Positions 1 through 14,312 of a stretch of 64,000 nucleotides of DNA are shown one piece after another (the first letter of the stretch is position 1; every line of letters begins with the position of its first letter). The DNA lies in the NCBI RefSeq assembly GCF_901933205.1, contig NC_044574.1, positions 47,525,609-47,589,608 on the forward strand. The letters run 5' to 3'. The notes beneath the pieces are model-generated. The model saw only the letters and a list, made by a program, of their open reading frames with translations, was not told the origin of the DNA and did no database searches. This stretch comes from Camarhynchus parvulus (taxonomy: Eukaryota > Chordata > Aves > Passeriformes > Thraupidae). The translations under genes and the position numbers were made by a program.

Positions 1-1242
<1,242 letters not shown>

Positions 1243-1392
1243 GTGCAAATCCTTGCCTTTATGAGAATGGAGGCTGTGATCAGATCTGTGAAAACAGTTT
1301 TGGCATTGTCCACTGCAAGTGCTTTCCAGGATTTGTGAAAACTCAAGGTGGAAAATCCTGTCATGCTCTGGATTCTTCCAACTCAACAGCAG
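1243..1392 (+). CDS. EGF: EGF exon: EGF-like domain after the propeller
   Basis: This 150-bp symmetric exon starts with two bases completing Gly and ends with one base. It encodes one EGF-like domain with six cysteines in the order C-LYENGG-C-DQI-C, then C-K-C and a final C after KTQGGKS. This is the family's class that caps a YWTD propeller. A Ser/Thr-rich end follows, with one N-glycosylation sequon (Asn-Ser-Thr). It corresponds to EGF-like domain 5 of human pro-EGF by order. There is no Asp-x-Asp-Glu calcium motif, as expected for this repeat. The donor is GCAG|GTACAG. Confidence 0.94.
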
Positions 1393-1848
1393 GTACAGTT
1401 CTCCAGTTCCCAAAAAGCCCCCCCTCAAACCTTGAGGATCCTGACAGGTAGCACTGGAAAAATTCACCTTGCTCTAAAATAAGGAATGATGGTTTCTCTG
1501 ACAAATGATAATGCTGGAGTGTTGTCCTTGGGACAACAAGGCAACAGACATGTTGTCTGACCACTGTAATTTTTCCCTTGGCATTTTAGCAGTGAAAAAA
1601 GCATGTGCAATGCTGACAATTATTGTGAGCAATGAGTCACATTTCTCCTCTTTTGTATTTGAGAAAACTCACCAGTGAGTGCTTTTAGGAATAATTTGAT
1701 ATCAGAAACAGGTTAGTCTGGGAGGATACTGATGCTTATTTTAAAAGGAAACCACCATGATTATTGGAAAATACACAAGTATTTGAAAATCAGATGGCTA
1801 TTTCAGTAGATTTAAATAGTCTATGTAATTTTTTCTTGCCTTTTTCAG
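1393..1848 (+). other. EGF: EGF intron
   Basis: Intron of 456 bp ending in a strong pyrimidine tract (TTTTTTCTTGCCTTTTTCAG). No further feature was seen. Confidence 0.85.
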
Positions 1849-1995
1849 GAAGTGCCTCTGTGCACAAGGAGGTGATGCCAATGCCACCACCAGAGACTGT
1901 GCTCCAGAGCACACGGAGCACTGGGATCTTTAAGGATGCTGACAATGGGGAAAAGCAGAAAATAATTTTTTTTACAGCTGAAATCATGGTATCAG
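1849..1995 (+). CDS. EGF: EGF exon: linker between EGF-like domains
   Basis: This 147-bp exon has two leading bases and one trailing base. It encodes a cysteine-free linker rich in Met/Pro, Ser/Thr and Lys/Glu, closing with FFTAEIMVS. The end aligns by eye with AEIMVSDQDD of human pro-EGF, and the exon sits in the same place between EGF-like repeats. The body of the linker is poorly conserved, as is usual for this segment. No catalytic or binding motif is visible. The frame joins exactly to the exons on both sides: Gly is completed at the 5' junction, and G+AT makes Asp at the 3' junction. Confidence 0.9.
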
Positions 1996-2624
1996 GTATA
2001 GTCTGATGGTTATCTTCTTTATGCTTACTCTGAGGCTCTGAACAGGTTTATAGAGCAGAAAGAAGTAATAGACCCTAAAGAAAGAAGGGTTCATTGTTGA
2101 GACTGGTGGTATTCCTGCTCTTAAGCTTCTAACAAGAACTTGGGTCTGTGCAATTATTCCAGGTAGGACTGCTTTTTTTGTTTGTGTCTCTATTCCTTGG
2201 CTATATCAACAAAAATTGATAATATTATCCTAGCCTAGAGAACAAACATTTTTAATTTAGAACACTTGAGAAAGTCTCTCCCTTAGGTTTTCAAGTATAT
2301 TGCATTCCTTTAAAAAAAGTTAAAATAAGCCCATTGAATTCTACATATCTTTGATGACACTAGATCATTAACTTTTGCAATAGGTTTTGAATAAAATATT
2401 CAGAAATCCTGATACTAAGTGACATGTCAACTCCATCTAGACAAAGAGAACAGGTGCAGTGATTGTATTGGCTTGCCATTATTAATCCTGGAGAGCTAAG
2501 TTTCAAACTCTGACTGTATGTTGTGGTTTTCTCAGTTTGTTTTCTGTAATATAGATATACACTACCTCCTTTGATATTTCCAAATACATCTAGTGGTTTT
2601 TATTTTCTTTTGCTTATGCTATAG
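1996..2624 (+). other. EGF: EGF intron
   Basis: Intron of 629 bp, AT-rich, with a long T-rich tract before the TATAG acceptor. No repeat or gene was recognised. Confidence 0.85.
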
Positions 2625-2741
2625 ATGAAGATGACTGTACTGCCCTAGAATGTTATGACAATGCAGAGTGTGTTTTCCTGGAAGATGGTGCTATGTGCCA
2701 GTGTTTGAAAGGATTTACCCGGAAGGGGAAATCATGCTATG
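2625..2741 (+). CDS. EGF: EGF exon: EGF-like domain (non-calcium type)
   Basis: This 117-bp symmetric exon encodes DEDDC followed by six cysteines (C-TALE-C-YDNAE-C, then C-Q-C, and C after KGKS). It is one complete EGF-like module, equivalent by order to EGF-like domain 6 of human pro-EGF. The CQCLKGF stretch is the conserved end of the module. The acidic start resembles the family's DQDDC entry. The donor is CTATG|GTAATA. There is no Asn/Asp hydroxylation consensus, so calcium binding is not expected. Confidence 0.93.
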
Positions 2742-3748
2742 GTAATAAAAAACATTATTATAACTTTTGAAAAATTGTAGACTGGGGGGGAGGAAGAAAA
2801 TCTATCTCCTTTCACACTGGTAGCTCTGCTGTGTGAGGCATCAGAGAAAGGTCAATAGTATGAAAGGGATGATGAGCAGAAAGCATGTGAGATGAAATGG
2901 CTAATTATCACATGCCTTTTTTCCCCTTGAGCCATGAGTGTTAATCCTATTAATATCAACAAGCAATAACACAGATAATAGAAGTATAATGTATTTATTT
3001 GTAAAAATTGACTAATTATAAAATCTCAATCCATAGACGTTATAGTTAATGTATAATTTAGACATAAGAAATCTCTTCAAAATGAGTATTCCTGATGAAA
3101 CATTTGTATAAAAAAGTAGTTTTTTTCTAGCACTAGAAAAAGACTCCAATAGCCATGTAAAACATTGCTCAGGGTGGTCTTTAAGTTTCTGGACTTGCAA
3201 CATAAATGAAATAACTGTCTTGATCTCACAAAGGTCAAGAGAGGAAGGTGTTAGAAACAGGAAAAAAAGTCATTTGGTGGCTAAGTGTGAAGACTCAGAA
3301 GAATCTGTGTTACTATGGAAAGGGAGAAAATTGTAAGCTGAAATGCGCATACATTTTTCCCACTGTAGTACTTTTTCCTTTTTTAAGCCTATGCATTCTT
3401 TTATAAAACAAAGTTGCTAAATGCTCTTAGAGGTCTTTTCCAACTTAATAGAGTATATGATTGTATAACATAAAGCTGTTTTTGAATCTGATAATTTCCT
3501 CTGAACAGCTTTTCTTTAAGCAAATGATATTTGTGATATCATTTTGTTGATTCTCTTGGATTTTAGAGCACCTCCATCAAACTTCATACCAAAAAAGACC
3601 ACAAAGTCCTTCTCTTCCCATTTGCTTCACGCGCACAAATGCCAAGTGACAGCTGAGTGTGAGGGAGCTCCGTGGTGCAGATGTCTCAGTGTACTGGCTG
3701 ATGTGCTGGTTCCTGACCCAGTGTCCTGTCCCTTGCTGTGTCCCACAG
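2742..3748 (+). other. EGF: EGF intron carrying a CR1 tail
   Basis: Intron of 1,007 bp. It is AT-rich for most of its length and holds a short CR1-like 3' end near 3,424-3,466. It becomes GC-richer over the last 100 bases, leading into the GC-rich next exon. The acceptor is TGTCCCACAG. Confidence 0.85.
3424..3466 (+). repeat. Degenerate CR1 LINE 3' tail
   Basis: The segment reads AGAGGTCTTTTCCAAC followed by a diverged copy of the CR1 terminal repeat (GAGTATATGATTGTAT). AGAGGTCCCTTCCAACC then ATTCTATG repeats is the known CR1 terminus of birds and reptiles. Only the last 40 or so bases are recognisable, on the plus strand. It is an old, dead fragment. Confidence 0.6.
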
Positions 3749-3874
3749 ACGTGGACGAGTGCGCGGCACGCACGGACCGCTGCAACCAGAGCGTGTCCCA
3801 CTGCATCAACACGGACGGGGGCTACGTCTGCCAGTGCCTGGGAGGCTACACTGGAGATGGAGTCCATTGCTATG
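3749..3874 (+). CDS. EGF: EGF exon: calcium-binding EGF-like domain
   Basis: This 126-bp symmetric exon encodes DVDEC and then six cysteines with spacing C-AARTDR-C-NQSVSH-C-INTDGGYV-C-Q-C and a last C after GDGVH. The DVDE start and the CINTDGGYVCQC core match the calcium-binding EGF consensus, including the hydroxylatable Asn (C-x-N-x4-Y-x-C-x-C). It equals EGF-like domain 7 of human pro-EGF by order. One N-glycosylation sequon (NQS) is present. The exon is much richer in G+C and CpG than the introns around it. The donor is CTATG|GTAGGG. Confidence 0.95.
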
Positions 3875-8221
<4,347 letters not shown>

Positions 8222-8372
8222 AATCTACTGTTCCCCCAGCTGCTGTCAGCAGTGAACACACTACAAAGGCTGTGCAAGGTGATGTTGTAGGATGCCCTCC
8301 TTCGTACGAGTCATACTGCCTCCATGGTGGAGTGTGCAATTATGTTTCTGACCTGCAAGACTATGCCTGCAA
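8222..8372 (+). CDS. EGF: EGF exon: N-terminal part of the mature EGF peptide
   Basis: This 151-bp exon has two leading and two trailing bases. It encodes a Ser/Thr/Val-rich spacer and then the first loops of the mature growth factor, VVGCPPSYESYCLHGGVC, continuing to YAC. Cysteine spacing C-x7-C-x5-C-x10-C equals human EGF (Cys 6, 14, 20, 31), so the receptor-binding A and B loops are intact. CLHGGVC and the LxDYAC end are clear EGF signatures. The basic residue used for N-terminal release in mammals (Arg directly before Asn-Ser-Asp) is not at the equivalent place. The nearest basic residue is a Lys nine residues before the first cysteine. The donor is CAA|GTAAGT. Confidence 0.96.
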
Positions 8373-10955
8373 GTAAGTACAGAAATTTGTATTTTCTCTG
8401 CTGAACAATGGCACCCTTGGAATGCTACCCTCAGTTTACTGCAGGCAGTGAAGAGTTTGTCCATGAATGATCTGCTCATCCCTCATGTCACTCATTAGCA
8501 TTTGAATCTTCTCTTTCCTGTAAGTGATCAGTGTAATTTTCAGTGCATGGCCACTCCATAGCAATTCATGGTAGGATCGGATCTATTCCCTGAGCACTTG
8601 ATTCTTTACTTTGGAAATGGGTGGTAAGTTGTTAAATTACTTGAAAGAGGTGCCTTCTCTGTCTCCTGTACATGTCCTGCTGACTTGCACGTCCCTGTTG
8701 GCCTTGCTGCTCATGTGTAGCATTCACTGGGACGGAAGAGGACACCTCTGCCTTGTCTTTGACTGGGGCCAGGGAGCAATCTTCTGGTGTCAGCATCTTC
8801 CATTACAGAAAGGCAGAAATGGGTAGGATATAATAGCCCTCTTAAAACCAGCAAGAGTTACAATGAGACCTCAAATTTGAAACCTACTTCCCCGTCGATA
8901 TTTTTAAGCCTGTCAATATTTTTGTGAAGCCTAATTCTGGGTTCCCCAAATGCTGGTACTGATAAAAGCAAGGAGAATCTCATCTCCTCAGAAGTCAGCC
9001 TTGGCTTAGTCAATGTGACAACCTCGTTCCATGGGGTAATCATTTCTTCAAAACATTTAGTGCTGGCATTTAAGTGTGTAATCTGATTATATTTGAAGCT
9101 GTACTCAGAATCTTTCTTCAACATCAAGCATAAAATCTTTGCAATGGGACAAATCCAATGCCTATCTCCTCCCCTGGGGTCACAGGTGGTAAGTGAGGAC
9201 CTGTACAGGGGGCAGATACTGTTCCAGGGTAGGAAAATCTCTCTCTGTGTCTCAGGCTTTCCTGTTTTGAAGTATGAGTGATCTCCCCTGCCCTACAGAC
9301 CTCTGTACCAGTAAGAATATGAAAGGAATGTGTCTCATGTGCATATATGGGAATTAAGTCAATGCTTTGTGCTGTGGATCTCTTGAGCTCAGCAAAGCCC
9401 TTGGGCAAAGACATTATGGGAGACAGACTCATGGTCATCTCTGGCACATTTTGAAGTGCCTGTCTCTGGTTTGAATTTTTAGTGTAACTTTTAGAGGCAT
9501 AGTAAACTATCTATTTTCACCTCGGAAGTTTCTTCTTTAGAAGAATCTAAACCTGCAGAACTTTCAAATTGGATCACATTTATTTTTCTTTTATTTCTTA
9601 GGTGTTAGTGCATAATGAGAATTGAAATGTACACATTTTTCAGTTTTGGAAGTGGAAGCAGTAGAAAAATTTAAGAGCAACCATGCTTAGCCATGGTGTT
9701 GGGATATGTGTGTGGGTGTTGCTGGATTCTGTCCCCACTGAATCCTCACTAGATGGCAGCATTCATTCATGTAGGCTCTGATTTATTAACTACAGAATGG
9801 AAAAATGTTATCCAGCAAAAACCACATACCAAATGTGATTTGTATTTTAATGAATAAATGATCATTTGATCATACACTAGAAAGTAGATCTGACAGCATG
9901 TTTGAAATTCATTGTAATTTAACATTAAAAAATTAGCATTTTTTTCTGCCTTCCAGCGCACACACATTCTAAATTTTAACAGAATGGGAGTGCTTGTGCC
10001 TGACTTAATAATGAATGCTGATATAATGTTTCCATGACATTAGGTAAAACCTGCTGCAGGTCAAATCCTTCTTCTTTTTCTCATCTGACTAGCTCTTGGA
10101 CTTGAGTAAAATTAGACCAATTAGAATTGTGATGAGTTGAGCCTACATTGCTGAGGGATTGTTATGAACTGAATAGACTTTTAATTTTTTCCATTTATTA
10201 TTTATGTCTTGCCTTGTGTAGTAAAACTAGGCTGAGATTATTTTTTTGATGTATTTCTCACTTTCTAGTAATTTTGATTTGAGGGTTTCATGCATCGATA
10301 GGATATTTCTGTGTTGGGTTTTACAATGGTAAAACCAATCAAATAAACAAAAGTTGTCTACAGAAGAAGCTTATATTCGAAGTAAGTTTTGAAGATATTT
10401 CTAAATGAAGGTATTTCTTATGCATGGGGTTTTTAAACACTTTCATTCTTCTTTAATTTTACAGTAAAGATTGAGATTAAAATTTGATTCTCTTAATCGA
10501 GTCACTCTGAAAATACAAGTTGGTCCTGCCCTGCCTACTTTAAAGGGAAGCTTGCTGCTGAAAGAAGTTTAATGGAAAATCCTAGGGAAACACTAATCAC
10601 ACAGCAGGATTTACAGGATTGAAGAAACCTTTTTTCCTACTTTTTAATCCATAGGAATCTCATAATAACAACCTCACTGTACAATTCTGTAGGCAATTCA
10701 ATACCAGTAAAAAATAACAGTACAGAAAAAAAAGGGAGAGGAAAAAAAAGAAAAATAAAAAGACTTTTAATACTGGATTCTGCAGGTTTCAACCGCATAC
10801 CTTTAAAATGATTTTGAGTTCCCCATGCTAAATTAAGCCAGATGTTTCTGTAGTGGTGACCATTGGAGCATTGAGGCAAGGTGATGGATGGAATGGTCTG
10901 GGGACGTGCCCCGCCGCTGCTCAGCGTGTCCCTCGTGTCCCTCTTTCCTTGGCAG
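8373..10955 (+). other. EGF: EGF intron splitting the mature EGF module
   Basis: Phase-2 intron of 2,583 bp located inside the Cys-Asn-Cys hinge of mature EGF. This is the position known for vertebrate EGF-family ligands, which split the module between two exons. It is largely unique AT-rich sequence. A perfect 8-bp inverted repeat with a 4-base loop lies at 10,317-10,336. GC content rises sharply over the last 90 bases. The acceptor is CCTTGGCAG. Confidence 0.85.
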
Positions 10956-11132
10956 CTGTGTGACGGGCTACGTGGGCGAGCGCTGCCAGTTCAGCGACCT
11001 GGAGTGGTGGGAGCAGCATCGCGCCGGGCGGGCGAAGGTGCGGAGCATCGCCATCACCGCGGGCGCGGCCGCCGGGCTGGCGCTGCTGCTGCTGCTGCTG
11101 CTGCTGGCCGCCCTGGCTGCCCACCGCCGCAG
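10956..11132 (+). CDS. EGF: EGF exon: end of mature EGF and transmembrane helix
   Basis: This 177-bp exon starts with one base that completes Asn. It encodes CVTGYVGERCQFSDLEWWE, the C loop of EGF. It retains the Arg just before the last cysteine and the Leu in SDLEWW that equal human Arg41 and Leu47, both essential for receptor binding. Human 'WWELR' reads WWEQHR here, so the C-terminal cleavage Arg is moved by one residue. Next come a short basic juxtamembrane segment (AGRAKVRS) and an about 22-residue membrane helix of Ala and Leu, with eight Leu in a row. A stop-transfer run HRRR follows. The Leu run is coded by eight perfect CTG codons (11,083-11,106). The exon is very GC-rich and CpG-rich compared with its flanks. 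Confidence 0.96.
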
Positions 11133-13857
11133 GTACTGCTGCCAACACGGGCCTGCTCCTCCTGAGCCTGCCCTCACAGAGTGCTGGGGGCTCAGAACCG
11201 GAGCTGCTCCTCAGCTGGTGGGAGCTCCTGGTCTTTTCCTTTTCAGTAACTGGGAATAATGCAGAAAGTTCTGGCATGTCCCTTGCCCGCAGAACTCACG
11301 TATTAGTGAGCAAATGTGTCTGGAGGGAAAGGGAACAGACCTTGCTAGAGCTCAGGAACAAGCCATTCACTTCTTCCTGCCTTTCGCCTCACAGGTCTAG
11401 ATGTCTGAAACTCTCATGGTAGGGGTTGGCTCTTCTCTACCAGCTATTCAATGAGTTGGCTTTTGTTTCCCATCGAGCGTAGAATTCCACCTGAAAATTT
11501 CTTTGCCTACTAACCTTCCCAAGGCAAACTTACAGAGTGATGCTTCCAGCAGTGAACATGGAAACAGTTTTCCTGGCAGTAGAGAGAGTAAAATCAGGGG
11601 AGTGAGTCTAAGCTCATCTGCTGTAAAAGTACTCCCTGGCATTTTCCACGGCTGTAATGAATTGCACAGATTTGGGATTCTTCCTGGGGCAAAAAGAATT
11701 CCAATGGTCACTATTTAAGAACCCAGCCTGATGTGAAATTAAATGTCATCGGTGTCCCTTAGACTGGAAAGTATTAAGTATTTAAGCTAGAGTCTTTTGG
11801 CCATGACCTTGGCTTACAGCTGTTCTCAGAGGCTGATTTAAATGTAGGATTTTTGTTTGTGGTTTAGGTCAATTTTAAAATTAGACTCTCCTAGACATAA
11901 AAAATTAAGCTACAGAAGATGTTAACTATGCAAGCTAGTGTTTTCATTCTTATTTAATGGTTCTTAGCATATTTAGTCCACAAGAGTAGGAAACCAGCAA
12001 AATTTCTTATTTTCTATTAATTAGTGATAGGGGTCCAGAATTAAAGCTAAGTTTTTTTCTCATAACCTGGGGTTCAGATTTCAATCAGTGGATATAAAAA
12101 GAACAGAAAAATTGCCAGATTCTTATATTTCTCATGTATTTCATATATTGTCTTATGAAAAATAGACAGAATATAATTTGTTTAAATGTATGAAAGTATG
12201 AAATTTCTTCCCTTCCTCTCTCTTTTGTAATTTCTTCCAGATTTATGTTTCTTTCTTGCCAAATGCTTTTGATCAATATAACTATTTACCACAACAACAG
12301 GTTTTCAATTACACACTTGACTGAGTTTGAACTGCAGCAATTACTAGTATAACCAGATCAAAATTAAACTGCTGATCTAAAATCCCTATTTAAGTGGAGT
12401 CTGGGAACCAGTATTTGGGTTGAAATTGCTATACCACTCTTTCAGATAATCTACTGTATTTCAAAATGTACCGATTAAGTCTTTGATAGTCCTGTTCCTT
12501 CCCCTGCAAAAAGGAGATGCCAATCTCCTTTTAATTGAAGGAAATGCAGCTGGAGGTCTACACCTGCCAATTTGAAAATGTGGGAACTGAAGGCCAAGTG
12601 TGCAGCAGAGTTGTGTTGGTTTATTCAATCACTGTTTTCTGCTGAAGAGCACTGGGTGATTCTTAATGTTAGGTTTATGCAGTCTGACTGTATAATATGC
12701 CAAGTTTCTTATCTTTCTTGGAAAGAAAAGAAGCAACTCTTTTCCAAAAAAAAAAAAAAGACCCAAACCTGAAGCATAGATTCAGCACCTACAATTCCTC
12801 CACCTCATTGGCCAAGGCCACAGAAAGCAAAATTTATTTACATTGTATTTTCATGAAGGGAGCAATATATGATAATTATGCCATGTGAACTTTCTCAGTT
12901 AGTATATAAAAATGATAGAGAAATAAAAGTTCCTAAGTAAAAGGAAAATTGGTATTTTTGTTGGTAAATATCTACTAAATTTTAGTTAAAATAGATCAAG
13001 TGAAAAGATGTTATAAACTCAGACTTCCAGAATTTGAAGACTATAACATTAATTTTTTTAGCTGATGCTTAGGAGGGCAAAAATGTGTTTGTAAAGTAAA
13101 TAAAGATATACTGATTTGGATCTCAAGAGAAGTAAAATAATTTTTTTTCTTTGGGCCTATATGGGCTTTTAATACTGCCTTATAAGTGATTACTGTTTAA
13201 CTGCAAAAATAACTGTCTTTGAATTTATGGAAGTAGTCTCTTAGAGCTCATTATTCATACCTTTTCAACTCCAGATTGTACTCACAGATTTTTCCCCTAA
13301 AGCCAATTCTGTGGGTCATGAATTTTTCCTGGAAGAGCTTATTTCCAAATTTTTGAGACTTTCTCTTTGTTTATTTCATAGTAACTTCTGAAACTGTTGC
13401 TTTGCATAAATGATGCAGATGAATACAAAAGTGACTTTCATAATTGTAGCTACCAACAGTGTACAAAAGTACAGTCAGCTTTTGATTTCTGAGCTTCACC
13501 CACAAACACTTTTCATTGCATTGGCTGAAGCAAATCTTTGTAAGATAAATGTATTATAAACAGAATAATGTAAGAAAATGGAAGGTTCTAATTAAAATTA
13601 TGAGGCCTATTGTTCATTCCAATGAATGACCCTTTACAGATGGCACATTGGAACAAGCATTTGTGCACTTCTTACTGACTTCTTTTTCTGACAAGCTGTT
13701 TGTTTTAACCACTGTGTGGTAAGGGATAGCAATACACAAAACAGTGAGAGAAAACAAAATATATGTACTTCTGTGAACACTGATAGAATAATGTGTGAAA
13801 AAAGCATCTGTTCCTCTCAAAGCAAAATAATTGGCTTCAGCTTTTGTTCTGTTGCAG
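11133..13857 (+). other. EGF: EGF intron
   Basis: Intron of 2,725 bp with a GTACTG donor. It is unique AT-rich sequence apart from a run of 13 A near 12,750. No exon or repeat family was recognised. The acceptor is TTCTGTTGCAG. Confidence 0.85.
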
Positions 13858-13960
13858 AAGTCATAATTTGTATAAGAAGAATCTCTGTGCAGAAGCGATA
13901 AGAGCTGCCAGCAGCCGCGCTGACAACGAGAGCGTAATACCTACTGGCAACAACTCTCTG
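13858..13960 (+). CDS. EGF: EGF exon: first cytoplasmic-tail exon
   Basis: This 103-bp exon has one leading base completing Arg and ends on a codon boundary at CTG|GTAACC. It encodes a polar, mostly disordered segment (SHNLYKKNLC, then AASSRADNESVIPTG). By position and composition it matches the human tail exon just after the membrane helix, which has a similar Arg-Ser-Arg/Asp-Thr-Glu-Asp stretch. The frame continues directly from the transmembrane exon. Its identity rests mainly on frame, location, splice sites and loose similarity, because the EGF tail evolves quickly. Confidence 0.85.
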
Positions 13961-14272
13961 GTAACCATATTAATGTGCAGTGGAGAGGGAATCAGGAAGG
14001 ATCAAAGAGTGTTAGGGATCCACTTGAGATTGTCCATCAAATAATTCACATCTTAAATACATTAAATAACTGCTAGAGTCATCAAGCGCTTTGCTGTGAA
14101 CCCTAGTTCATCTTACCTCATTGTTATCCCTCAAAGTTCACAGCTGCCTGGATGTATTGCAACCATTAGCCAGTGTTATTGTTAGCTTTGAACACAACAG
14201 TTGGGGAGCTGTGTTCTAAATTAAGGAAATGGCAATGTGATGACATGGCATATCACGCAGTTATTTTCACAG
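13961..14272 (+). other. EGF: EGF intron (short)
   Basis: If the next candidate exon is real, this is a 312-bp intron with a GTAACC donor and a TTATTTTCACAG acceptor. No other feature was seen. Confidence 0.5.
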
Positions 14273-14312
14273 GAAAGTATGCCCTCTGCAAAAAAGCCTT
14301 CTTGGAAGCCAA
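14273..14312 (+). CDS. EGF: Candidate EGF microexon (40 bp), cytoplasmic tail
   Basis: A 40-bp segment between a good acceptor (GTTATTTTCACAG) and a moderate donor (CCAA|GTATTG). It reads ESMPSAKKPSWKP plus one base. It is the only segment I found near the previous exon that enters in frame 0 and leaves with one spare base. The next candidate exon at 18,432 needs exactly that. The Pro-Ser-Trp stretch may match the Pro-Gln-Pro-Trp site of the human tail. The evidence is frame and splice-site logic only. A chance match is quite possible, and another exon could take its place. Confidence 0.5.
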
